The notes beneath the pieces were generated by a model. It searched no databases. It saw only the letters and a program-made list of their open reading frames with translations, and had not been told where the DNA came from. From Rhynchopus sp. YZ270_cl-10 (taxonomy: Eukaryota > Euglenozoa > Diplonemea > Diplonemida > Diplonemidae): 64,000 nt of DNA. The DNA lies in the NCBI GenBank assembly GCA_964035575.1, contig OZ037902.1, forward strand, positions 930,001 through 994,000. Reading direction: 5' to 3'. How positions within the stretch are numbered: the stretch's first letter is position 1; the number at the start of each line of letters is the position of its first letter. This document shows positions 18,067 through 29,241 of this stretch, piece after piece. Position numbers and translations under genes: made by a program.

Positions 18067-18968
18067 TTTTCAACTTACCTTCCTTCACCCCCCCCTGTAA
18101 GGGCAACCGTAGGTGAAGTAAGGTATAGTATTGAAATCGATGTGGGGGGGGAGTAAAGGGTCAATTTTACAAAACCAGATTTTGAGGAAAATTTTAGCCG
18201 AAAATGGGCCCCACGTATAAGCAACCGGGCTCATATTTCTCAAAATTTAAGTGGTCAAAAAATTGTCCAATTTTCGAGATTGACCCCACCACTGCACGGG
18301 CGGAGCCCAAAAATGCAAATAAGGACCCTTTTCAACTTACCTTCCTTCACCCCCCCCTGTAAGGGCAACCGTAGGTGAAGTAAGGTATAGTATTGAAATC
18401 GATGTGGGGGGGGAGTAAAGGGTCAATTTTACAAAACCAGATTTTGAGGAAAATTTTAGCCGAAAATGGGCCCCACGTATAAGCAACCGGGCTCATATTT
18501 CTCAAAATTTAAGTGGTCAAAAAATTGTCCAATTTTCGAGATTGACCCCACCACTGCACGGGCGGAGCCCAAAAATGCAAATAAGGACCCTTTTCAACTT
18601 ACCTTCCTTCACCCCCCCCTGTAAGGGCAACCGTAGGTGAAGTAAGGTATAGTATTGAAATCGATGTGGGGGGGGAGTAAAGGGTCAATTTTACAAAACC
18701 AGATTTTCAACTTACCTTCCTTCACCCCCCCCTGTAAGGGCAACCGTAGGTGAAGTAAGGTATAGTATTGAAATCGATGTGGGGGGGGAGTAAAGGGTCA
18801 ATTTTACAAAACCAGATTTTGAGGAAAATTTTAGCCGAAAATGGGCCCCACGTATAAGCAACCGGGCTCATATTTCTCAAAATTTAAGTGGTCAAAAAAT
18901 TGTCCAATTTTCGAGATTGACCCCACCACTGCACGGGCGGAGCCCAAAAATGCAAATAAGGACCCTTT
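18067..18968. repeat. Tandem 262-bp satellite, three full units and one truncated unit
   Basis: The word CAACTTACCTTCC starts at 18071, 18333, 18595 and 18708, giving periods of 262, 262 and 113, followed by one more full unit to ~18968. The units look identical by eye. The short unit joins inside AGATTTT, where a TTTT microhomology with the unit start suggests slippage or unequal exchange. Each unit contains inverted repeats (ACTTACCTTCCTTCAC against GTGAAGTAAGGTA), a C8 run facing a G8 run, and GGGTCAATTTT facing GATTGACCCC. It can therefore fold strongly. No coding frame. Confidence 0.9.
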
Positions 18969-19074
18969 TTAATTTGTTCTCTTGAAATGTGTAATTTCAT
19001 GTTTTCGCGAAAAAATAACGACTGATCCCACAAGGGTTGAAGGAAGGTGGTTGAAAACAACAATAACAACAAGG

Positions 19075-19512
19075 ACAAGTAATTGCTAAGAAAAAAACGG
19101 GGTGTGCTGTGGAAAACCCCGCGCGATTTTCGAAACCACCGTAGCATCCTGGCGATTTGCTGGAGGTGCTGATGTGCCTGGTGTGATCGATGTGTTGTAG
19201 TCTGTGCATTCTGTGCTTCTTCCGCACTCCAACGACGACGACAATGTGGGGAGCCTGTGGACAAAAACGAGCTGGAACACGCCGAGCCTACCGAGCCGAC
19301 GTCCAACAACGCTATCGAGCAGATGGTGCTGGACGGAGAGGACAGCGCCCCTTCTTGAACGTTTCAGATGCTGGCGTCCCAGTGGATCTGGCAGCGTACG
19401 AAGAGCGTTAACATACCTGCAGAAGAGCAGAATGCTGGACGTGCTGTAGATTATTTCTACAGGATGGAGTTCCACATCACACCCCGTTTTTTTTCCGATA
19501 GCAATTACTTGT
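19075..19512. mobile_element. 438-bp element with ~40-bp TIRs enclosing coding-like fragments
   Basis: 19075-19114 and 19470-19512 are imperfect inverted repeats of ~40 bases (ACAAGTAATTGCTA and ACGGGGTGTG cores). The interior is GC-richer and reads like coding DNA in pieces. On the + strand one frame gives GEPVDKNELEHAEPTEPT to a stop near 19360, and another gives MLASQWIWQRTKSVN from ATG 19368. Neither is long nor recognised. Either a MITE captured host coding sequence, or this is the remnant of an element's own gene. Confidence 0.5.
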
Positions 19513-19657
19513 TTTTTTTTGCATCAACTTGCGCAACAGAGTTGATAAGATACTGATTTTTTATTATTATTAATAGGTGTGCACAAAAGCAAAGTCCTGT
19601 CTTTAATTGTAGATTCTGTGTTGTTTTGCGCGACAGCAATTTTTTTTTTTTGTTTGT

Positions 19658-19691
19658 GGTACACTGTTCACGAGAGGGCTTTGTATCTCAA
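19658..19691 (+). repeat. Dispersed motif A copy
   Basis: GGTACACTGTTCACGAGAGG followed by GCTTTGTATCTCAA, directly after a T-run. Confidence 0.7.
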
Positions 19692-20430
19692 CTCTACTCT
19701 TTGTTTCTTTTTCATTTGTCCCATTCCCGTTAGGGGAATGGGACCCTCACAAATTATAGCTCAAAGCGAGTAACGGTAGTGGTGTTTTTGTTTGCATTGT
19801 TGAATAACTTCCCACCTGCCTACCCCACAATGCATGAGTCTATAGTGATCCCAGGTCAGAGTGTCTTACCCGTGTCTTGTTCTGTATTATTTGATTAGAT
19901 AGTGTGCACACCCTGATGGGGCACGTTTTCACTTTTTTTAAGAATATACCCCAAAAGGTATTGAGGAGATGCCGATGGACAATACAACCCTATCTTTTCT
20001 TTCAAAAAAAAAAAATCTCATTTTTTTTATGATTCTGCTACCCCTTGCTTGGCTTCATTATTATTTTTGAAGGGTTTTTTTTTGTTCAATTTTATTGATT
20101 TTTTTAAGGTGACTAAGCACGGGAGGCTTAGGATCATCTTATAAACTTTTCTTTTTTTTTTTGAAGTGCTTTGTGTTTGTGAAAACATAAACAGTACATG
20201 AGAACATAGCACAGAGAAAAAAAAAAAAACGAGGGGAAAATGAAATAATGGGGTTGTTTAGAAGTAATCCCCCCCTTCTCCCTCCCTCCCTCTCCCCACC
20301 TTCAAACGTTTCCTAGTGTTATTTTTCTATATTTTTACCCCCCCGCCCCCTGATACAATTTTCTGAGTAGGAGTTGCCATCTCTTTAGTGGTACACCTCC
20401 ACCCTTTTTTTTTTTTCACTGCAATGCATA

Positions 20431-20608
20431 TGGGGTGATTTGGGGTCTTTTTTTTCCCCAGGAAAATTCACAAAAATTCACAATACCTGCACAAAACATT
20501 CACATTCATTCACAAAAAATTGCACACCCGTGTATCACGGGTTTGTTTTCGCCTCGTTGTGAATTTTTGTGAATTGTCTTGAAAAAAAAAAGACCCCAGA
20601 TCACCCCA
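20431..20608. mobile_element. 178-bp hairpin element with ~52-bp terminal inverted repeats (MITE-like)
   Basis: 20431-20483 pairs with 20557-20608 (TGGGGTGATTTGGGGTC… and AATTCACAAAAATTCACAA) with few mismatches. The short centre has another stem (CACCCGTG-TAT-CACGGGT). This is typical of very short foldback transposons. Confidence 0.7.
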
Positions 20609-20953
20609 GCATAAAAACAAAACCTTTGAAAGACTCTGAAGAGAGAGATAACGAAAACAAAAGCATCCCCTTCCCCGATCTGATCGGGGGGGGTTTCAGC
20701 CGATCTTAAAAAAGAACACCATCGCGCACCCCCTCTCGTGCATTCTTTTGATAACTTGACAATTAAGTGAACTATCCTATCCCATCCCACACCACCCTCC
20801 TTCAGCAACACAAACCCCCCCTTCTGCTGTCTTTTCTTTCATACACAGCGTCGTAGATTTTGCAGAAGGTTTTCTTCCCCCCCCACATCCTCAACCTCAC
20901 CACTATGTTAACATAACAGAGCACGAACCAATCCCGTTTGGTAAGAGGTTTGC

Positions 20954-23900
20954 ATGATGAAAGGGTCCGAACAGGAGCAAGGCAAGGTCCTCCGCCAGCG
21001 GTATGGGGTGAACGAGAACGAGGCCTTGTGGGGGCTGACGAAGGGGGAGGTGTTTGTGGATGGGACCTGGAGGGAAGGGACGTTTGTGATTTTTCAGTCG
21101 TTGGTAGGGTTTTCTGAGGCGGGTTCTTTGTTTGATTCAGATCCGTTAGTTGTATTACCTTTTGCGGGAATGGATAAGACAAAACCACCTTGTGTCATGA
21201 AGATCAACGACCACCCGCTTCATTCCAATGAAATCGAACCGTTCCGACTCTGGGTCCTATGTGATAGTTCACCTCCTCTGCCGGACTCAGATTCGTTGAC
21301 TGGATATGCATTCAGGTCGTTCCCGGTTGATCCGATCAACCCAAAGAGAATAGCGCGGTTGGTAACGTTTTTGTTTGACCTCAGTTTTGATGCTCTTCCT
21401 GCACACCATCAACGCCTTTGGGATACGATTCGAAAGGATGCAGAAACAACCGCAGTGCTTCATGTTAGCGATCTCAATGCATTGGCTTCTTCTATAATGT
21501 TCCCGACGACGACAGCATTGTTAACGAAACGGCCGGATATCGTTACGTTAGATAATGTTGCAGGGATGAGAGAAGAAGTAGAGGCGTTGGAGGGAGAGTT
21601 GAGAGGGCTTGGTGGGCCTTCGAATGCCGCTAGTAACGCTGATTTACGACGCAAAAAACGAAGAGAATGTGAACGTCTTAGCAGTCAAATCGTTCATAAA
21701 CGAACTCTTCTTGATGCCGCACTTACCGCAGTAGACGCTGTTTGCGGCAGATTCGTTGGTCACCTTGAACACGAAATCCACGGTGCCTTTCCCAAACATG
21801 ACAGCACCATCCCCACCTTCGATGACACCATAGGCACAACACACACTGAAGGTCAAGACGCCGACAGCTCCACCCTAGCAGAAGTGATCATCACAAACAA
21901 CCGTCTCTACATAGGCGTTATCGGTAGTGAAGGCGCTCTTTCCGCATCGGTGCTGCCCGAATCACCGTATCGACCAACAGACGTTGCGTTTTTCTTTTCG
22001 GGCGGCACAGAACGGACCGGATCAGTCGCATCCTCACCCGCCGCATCACCACGAGAAGAAGCGAAAGAGGCCTCCACATACCGTGATACCTTCTCTTCAC
22101 TCGCGTTCACCTCCATGAAATCAGTCTACCGCCTGCAAGAAATCCGACTCAACCCCACCGGAGGTCCAGACCGCGACCCTTTATCCTGCACCATGATAGG
22201 CTCCCCACCCCTTTCCGAACTTTTTGAAGAAAAACGAAAAGGGGTGCGATCGTCACATCTTCCTTTACCTTCGTTTTTCGACCCTTTTGTACGACCTACG
22301 GAATGGGCAATGTCGTCTGGTGGGCACGAAGAAACGCCTTTGGTGTCAAATGCGATAAAGATTGTGGTTGCGGTGGATGGATCGGGACGACCGTGTACTC
22401 CAAAGGTGCAGGCCTTTGTTAAAACGTATGTTATTCGGGCCAGCGAGGATGTGAGAGAGTATTACCATGCGTTGGTTGTATCGAAGTGGTTGAGGTCTTG
22501 TTGGAAGGGGGTGCAGACGGTGAAGGCAGGGATTTCGAGATCGCTTGCTGAAACGGAAAGGAAAGGGTATGAGAGGAGATCCGCTTCGCGACAACACGCA
22601 AGAAACCTTGAACCATTCCATGCCTCTCAACGGAGTGCCGACCCTGATGTTGACATTAACGAAGTGGAGAGCGAAAGCGTCGAAAGCGGTGGCGAAAGCG
22701 ACGGCGAAATCTCCCAGGACACTACAGTGCCAAAATGCTCTCCAATGGCTGCAGAGGAAGACCTGCGTCGACACAGCCGCAGTCATTCCGGAGGCGCTTC
22801 AGGGCGACGTGACTTTCTTTATGGTAGCAATTCCGCTTCATCAGGCAATTCAAATCCAATATCTCCACCAATGTTTGATTTAAAAATGCACCCTCTCCCA
22901 CCATGGTGCACACAACGATTATTAGACCATTTTCAATCCGTTGATGAATCTGGTGATGGGGACGTATTGGAAGCGGATTTTTGCACCGCATTAACACCGT
23001 TATTCCGCTCTACGGTATTGCCGAGGGCGTTTTATCGGATTTTTGATGCGGATGGAAATGGTGTCTTATCTTTTGTCGAATTTTTGACGGGAATGGCGTT
23101 GCTACTCCAGGGGCAGGCGGATAAGCTGACCTTTGTATTCCTTCTCTTTGACAGCGATGCAGACGGGCGGATTTCTAGGGCAGAGTTTAAAGAGGTGGTT
23201 CAACTCTTTCTGCAGCTTAGCGGGGTACAGCCCCGCCTTATCGACTACGAAGCTGAAGACGTTACAAGCCTCGCACACATTCTCTTCGACAGCATAACAC
23301 ACAAAAAGGACCCAGAAACACTTACCCTATTAGAATTCAAAGACGCACTACGAACAAACCGCAAAATCCAAATCGCTTTCCGCCGTCTCAAAGAAGAACA
23401 ACCTGCAGAGGTCGTAGAGCACTTTGAGGTAGGTGGCGATGCACGTGGACAGTCCTTCTTATACGAAGGCAGTGAGGTGCATACCCTAGGACAAGTACGA
23501 CCCATCCTCGGTGATGTACTCGGGTTTGTCTCGGAAAGCGTTGAGTCCCTCTGCAAGTACCATCTCATCACATTCGGTCATGAAGATTGGTTTTTACTAC
23601 TCGACCTTCTTGACGGAATAAAAGAAAGCACACAAAGCCTTCCACGACATAATAGTGGTCCTGACAGTGACGGTCCTATCCCCTGCGATGCAAATGTATT
23701 TGTAAAGTCTGGCTGTGCACCAGGGTGTTTCTTCTTTAAAAAGGTGTCTTCGGGTGAATATGAGAGGGATGGGGAGAGATTTCGTTTTATCAACACAGAT
23801 TTGCCTCCGGTGGTGTATATTGATCATGCACCGTTGGTATTCAAAAAAATTCGAGAGCTGTCTGGGATTAGCACCAACACCTTCGTCGATGCGCTAGGGG

Positions 23901-26900
23901 TTGGCGATATGCTTGAAAATATGCTGACCGGGACCACAACTGCATTGCGTCACCTCATTGCTTCTGGGACGTCGCGAGGACAGTTCTTTTTTTCATCGCA
24001 TGATAGACAGTTTATTGTTAAGAGTATTTCTGATGCAGAAAAGCGGATAATTACTAGAATACTACCAGTCTATTTGACGCACCTTAAGACCAATCCACAT
24101 ACCCTTCTGCCTAAGTATTATTCGATGGGGACGTTGATGAGGAATAAGGTGAAAATCAACTTTTTGATTATGGGGCGGGTTTTACGTCCGGAGGAGGAGG
24201 TGCGGCAGTTGTACAGTTTGCGAGCCTCTTTTTCGGATGCGTTGCCTAGTAGATTGCCTGAAGGAAATAGGAAGGGAGTGATTTTGACTGATATAGACTT
24301 GAAGAGGTCGATTGCATTGGATTATGAATGGTATGAACAGCTTCTCGCTCAAGCTGCGCATGATATAACGTTTATGAAGGAAAATGCGTTGGTTGGGTAT
24401 TCTATTCTCGCTGGGTTTGACTCTGACAAACGAACTGCAGATGGAGCAATGCCGGTTGACCCGATTGCAAGAATGGATAGCATCAAATCTCATCTACAAC
24501 GACAGCAACAGCCAAATGGATCTTGGTCTCTTTTGCGGCATTTTACGCATAAGAGACAACGGTTTTTTTCTTGTTGCGGGACGCAAACGAAGACTACAAC
24601 ACAATCACCACCTCCTCCACCTCCAACACCACCTCACCGAAGTCATGAACCCGATTACAACCGAAGCCACGAACCTGACTATGCAACCCCTAGAGAGGAG
24701 GTGACGTCACCTCCAGTAGAACTGCGGGAAACCTCTACGGGATTGTCATTGCGACGCAGATCGGTCCTCGCATCGGCAAATCAAAAGGGGAAGGAGACCC
24801 CTCGGAGACCGCCGTCGCTTTCGGTGGGGAGTGATCGAGGGTTGGGGAAGGAGTTGTATTTGTCGCATAGAGGGTTAGGGGTGCCGCAGACACCGAGCGC
24901 ACCGTTGATGAAAACGTCGGGGGAGGTGCCGTCATTGTTTGCACGCTGTGAAAGCGAGTTGGTAGTCTCTCCACCAGATAGGGATCTGCGCAGACCCTTG
25001 CCCACCGCATCTCTCCCAGAACTTCTCCTTACTGCAAACGAATGTTCTACAAAGATTCGACCAAACCCTGCCCTCCCTCCTCCCCTCGAGGCCACTACTA
25101 CGCGGGCGAAAATGACGAAGCAATTAATTCTCTCTATCGTTGCTAGCACCTACGCAAAGAAACCCCCAGAACCAGAGCTACCAGAGGTGATCCAACGTGA
25201 CGTGGAAGCGGAAACCTATGTGTTTAGACGGTATAAAGGTGGGATTCCTTCCAGCGATTTGCAGGAAGCGATCTACATAGGATTTATCGACTGCCTACAG
25301 GAAGAGCAGACTGTAGGAGACGCAGAGGCCTATGGGGAGCACTTTATGGCATATCTTGAAGCGATTTTTGAACGGCAGCACACCCCAGCCCCGTTGGATC
25401 CAGCGACATTGCCGAATGACATTGTTTTTGATGCGAAATTGGAGTCAGATAGTCACGTCAAACTCTGCTTTGATGTGCCCCAAAGAAAGCTTCATGTCTT
25501 CCTCCCGAAAGCGAATCAATGCAAAAAGGCGTATTTACTGTGTGAATATGATGTTACAATGGAAGGCTTTTCTGTGCAAAAGCCTATTGATAAAAACAGG
25601 CATAGGGAGCTTCTGTTGCGCGGACCTCCGAGGGTTGTGGCGAAAACGAATAAGGCGCCGAGATGCGCGTTTGAAAAACGCCGCAAAATATTTTTCGAAA
25701 ACGTTGGCGCGAGAGAAGAATTCTGCTGTGTCGCGGCCCTTCTACAACACAGCAAATCTGCCACACATTCGGGCCTCCGCACCGAAGCACTAAAGGTCTA
25801 CTGCGGAACCTGGAACGTCGGAGAAAAACCACCCGGAACAAAACACGACCTTTCCGGATGGTTAGGAAACGGCCGAGAATGTGATATCGTTGCCGTCGCA
25901 GCGCAAGAATGCGATTATCGACCACGAAAGCCGTTTGAGAGCTGCGAAGAGGATTGGTTTTATACTGTGTGGTCGACTCTGAATGATAGACTGCCTGAGG
26001 CAGAGCAGTTTGTGTTGGTTGATGGGACAACGATGTGGCAGATGAGGTTGGTGGTGTTTGCGAAGAAGAAGCATCTTGCGTGCGTTTCCGACATTATCCA
26101 CTTCCAAGAGGCGACAGGGCTGGCGCATGTAGGTGGTAATAAGGGAGGTGTCGCTGTGGGCATGAAGTTCCTAGAGACGCCCATCCTCTTCGTCGGGTGC
26201 CACCTTGCAGCGCACCAAGAGAGTATGATGCGGCGACACTCAGACATAGAAGAGATCATCAGCGGCATCTCCAACTCAATAGGCTCGCGTGACCTCTACG
26301 TGACCACGGAGTTCCCGCATGTCTTCTGGATGGGCGATTTGAACTACAGAATCGATACCTTGGATGACTCCAGGGCATTATGTATGTTAAAAAATCTTAA
26401 AATCGTTTTGGTTGGGGTGGGGTGAATACCCTACAACACTTCATCGATGAGAGAGTCTGACCATAGACTACTGTTCCGGTGTTGGAAACATAGTATAAAT
26501 CTAGTATAGACTTCGCTTATCCCCCTTCTGGAGTATGATATGTTATCTGAAGTTTCCCCCCTGATATTTTCCCTTTTCCCGCAGACCTTGGAAAGCAGCG
26601 AGGGGAGCACCTAGCACAGCACTACCCAGACATCACTATTGGGACACGCTTTGATGTGCTGTCGCTCATCAAGAAGCAGGACTGGGCTACGTTGCGTGCG
26701 AATGATCAGCTGTGCAAGGCAATGTCGGGGGCAGTGGGGAAACGCCTGCTGCCGCACTTCGTCGAGGCAGGGCCTCTCATGCGCAAGCAGGGGGTAGGCA
26801 ACGCAACTGACTACAGCGTGGAGATCGAATGTCCGAACTTTCCACCCACGTTCAAAGTCTTCTCCCAATTTCACAAAAACGTCAAAGAAAACTCCGAAAT

Positions 26901-27809
26901 CGATCTTGTGAACGACTTCCAAGGGCAAGGCAAAGGAGGCACCGTGCGTGTCCCCTCCTGGTGCGACAGAATCATCCGCAGCAACCACTTCGGCAACCGC
27001 ATTGAAAAGGACGTTACAACGTTGTGCTACAACTCATGCCGCACTGTGGTCACCTCAGACCACAAGCCTGTCTTTGCGGTGTTCAAGCTTCGGGCACGTG
27101 CACAGTACCTCTTTGACATGAAGGACTACGGGGCACACGTCTCTCCAAGCAAGTTGTCGCCAAAGGCAAGGAAGTACCGCCCTGTGGTGCAGATACGCAG
27201 TCTCTCTGCGGTGCAGCTGCCCCCATCGGACCCGAACGGCTTGGCCGACCCGTATCTCTTTTTGTACACAGACTTCTGCTCGAAGAAGCTTAGGACCACA
27301 ACCATAAATGAGTCGCTGAATCCACAGTGGGGTGATATGGTGACGCTTGTACCTGAGTTCGGTGATGTGCAGTATGTCCGCAACTCGTACATCTACTTCA
27401 TAGTGTACGACCAGGATGCGATCGGGTCAGACGATCTCCTTGGGCAGGCAGTGCTCAGTATGGAAGACACGTCGGGGTCGGGCATGAGCCGTGCGTTTGA
27501 CATACCGATATACACTGAGGTATGTACGACTGGGATCAATGCTGTGTGTGTTTACAACGTTTGGCATGGTGAACAGTTTTTCTCGTAATTTTAGTAAATT
27601 GTAACTGTATCCTTTTTACACTACAGGGGCGCACCGAAGGACGTCTCAGGGGAGTACTCGACATTCTTGAGGTGACAGAGGCGGATATGCGTGAACAGAT
27701 GGTGCAGACGGGGCTGCAGTCTCCGTCGCTGGTCAAACTCCTCTGCGAGAACGGTGTGCAGGAGAGGAGTGCTGTGGTGCGGTCACGTTCTGCTGTCTCA
27801 CAGAGATAG
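20954..27809 (+). CDS. Giant EF-hand / PIP-kinase-like / inositol 5-phosphatase / C2 fusion protein, three exons
   Basis: Exons are 20954-26381, 26585-27519 and 27627-27809. The introns (203 and 107 nt) start GTATGT and end GCAG or ACAG, and the joined frame gives 2181 residues. Domain order: a unique N-terminus with a Glu/Arg coiled coil (~200-260). Three EF-hand-like helices follow (~655-745) with loops DESGDGD, DADGNGVLS and DSDADGRIS. A PIP-kinase-like domain (~955-1175) shows SRGQFFFSSHDRQFIVKSI, but DLKGS reads SLRAS and the MDYSLL aspartate is Gly (VGYSIL). After a Pro/Ser linker comes a PH-like region (~1500-1600). The 5-phosphatase (~1610-1980) has TWNVG, AAQE, NKGGVAVG, CHLAAH, MGDLNYRID, PSWCDRI and SDHKPV, so it is predicted active. 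A C2 domain (~2005-2120) and a basic tail close the protein. The likely role is calcium-responsive removal of the 5-phosphate from membrane phosphoinositides. The kinase-like part may bind lipid only. Confidence 0.85.
26382..26584 (+). other. Intron 1 of the phosphoinositide fusion gene (203 nt)
   Basis: Donor GTATGT after GCA TTA T, acceptor TTTTCCCGCAG before AC CTT GGA. The joined frame continues the 5-phosphatase domain straight after the catalytic MGDLNYRID segment. Confidence 0.85.
27520..27626 (+). other. Intron 2 of the phosphoinositide fusion gene (107 nt)
   Basis: Donor GTATGT after ACT GAG, acceptor TTACACTACAG before GGG CGC. It falls near the end of the C2 domain, and the last exon supplies GRTEGRLRGVLDILEVTE, the closing C2 strand, plus a tail. 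Confidence 0.85.
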
Positions 27810-28560
27810 TGGAAATGATGGGTAACGTGGCGTCGTCTCGCTTGTGTCAAATGGTGCGAATGCGCTTCGTTTTCGTTTTAGTTTTTTTTTTGTTGTCCAC
27901 CAGTGCCTGCGTCTGGGGTCCGGTGAGGCGTTCAGCATTTTTTAATTCTTGCGGATGTGCAACCGGGCTTGACGCTTTTGAAGAGACAGTTGATGTTTCA
28001 GGTTATCACCCAACCCTGCGAGTGCGTGATATCTGTGTGATGGGGGAGGGGAGTGGGGGGACAGTTAGATTGTGCTTGTGCGTGTTGTGTTCCCCCCTAT
28101 TTTAACGTGATCATAGGAAATATCCTGTACCCAGAAGATTTTGTTTTATTTATGAATGTGCCCTACGCAGGTATCGATAACCCGCGGAGATCCGGGTGTG
28201 TGCGTCCACAGAGGCGTTTGCACTTCAACTACCATGAGTTTTTTGTTTTTTTGTTTTCTTTTCTATATACCGACAAAACGCAGCTTAAAGGAGAAATAGT
28301 TTCCTCCGATACGGTCGCGGATCACCCCCTCCAACAGGGGAATTGCGCAATCAACGAAAAAAAACCTTTTCCTTTTACCCATCAGAGTTACTATTTTTTT
28401 TGTTTGAGATGTGTCCAGTTCATTATTCAAAGTTTTTTTTGTTTTTCATTTTTTTTACCTTTTCTTTTGAGGGTGGAGATTGGGGTTGCGGGATGTTATT
28501 TGTGGACAGTCAAACTACAGTCCCACTCTGTTACAAAACATTTTTTAAAACAAAAACATA

Positions 28561-28606
28561 GTGGATCACACTAGGGTGGCTACACTAATGCAACCAAGTT
28601 TTCAAA
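28561..28606 (+). repeat. 46-bp direct repeat, copy 1
   Basis: GTGGATCACACTAGGGTGGC followed by TACACTAATGCAACCAAGTT. Recurs at 28960-29007 with about four differences. Confidence 0.75.
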
Positions 28607-28959
28607 AAAAAGAAACAAAGCACGACAAATGCACAAACAAAAAAACAGCTCCACACACCCGAGCCCACCACACTTCCCCTGACCAGCCTTTGAGACGCAT
28701 ATCGGGTTAGTAAACGTTAGTTACTTCAACTCTCTCTGGACAGCGGTGCTTAGGTAGGGGGACACCTGGGAGGCCTGAAAATAGCCGTGTTCAAAAAAAA
28801 AGCCATTCTGCCCCATTTCAGACCCTCCCGCCCCCCTTTTTATGTGTCACTGTCAGAGGGGTTTTTGTATTGCAAATCAAACTTTTTGTGCTTTCATCCG
28901 GACCCGGCATCAGTATGTCAGGTCAGAGGTGTACCTGCATCAACAAACTACTATATACA

Positions 28960-29007
28960 GTGGAGCACACTCTAGGGTGGCTACACTAATACAACCAAGT
29001 TTTCAAA
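28960..29007 (+). repeat. 46-bp direct repeat, copy 2
   Basis: GTGGAGCACACTCTAGGGTG followed by GCTACACTAATACAACCAAG. A weaker relative (GGTGGCTGCATCAATGCAGC) occurs at 12537, at the end of the two-exon gene. Confidence 0.7.
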
Positions 29008-29241
29008 CTACCAAATTTTTTTTTTGTCCTCAGACATCGCCGCAAAGGGTCTCTTCTGTTGGCCCCCCTTTCCCCCCCTTCACAAAGCAAACAACGAACC
29101 CATAGAAGAAAATAAAAGGCATTTAAATTTCCCCCCATATTTTCATATATCCCTTCCCTCTCCTTTTATATATCCCTCCTCAGGGAAACAGTCACATAAG
29201 AAAACCCTTCCTTTTTTTCTCAGTTCTATCATACACAGAAT

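Larger units (their letters stand above)
18969..20953. other. Intergenic region with inverted-repeat elements
   Basis: Holds the elements at 19075-19512 and 20431-20608, motif A at 19658-19691, motif C at 20106-20145, and a perfect palindrome CCCCGATCTGATCGGGG at 20673-20689. No complete gene is seen. The CT-rich tract 20805-20848 leads to the giant gene. Confidence 0.55.
27810..29241. other. Intergenic region with motifs A and B and a direct repeat
   Basis: No gene seen. It contains motif B copies at 27901-27945 and 28197-28230, motif A at 28844-28880, and a 46-bp direct repeat (28561-28606 and 28960-29007). The CT-rich leader ends TCATACACAG right before ATG 29242. Confidence 0.55.

Noticed and set aside
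18067-18968. Regular repeats considered as a CRISPR-like array
   Set aside because: Units are directly adjacent with no variable spacers and the context is eukaryotic; it is a tandem satellite.
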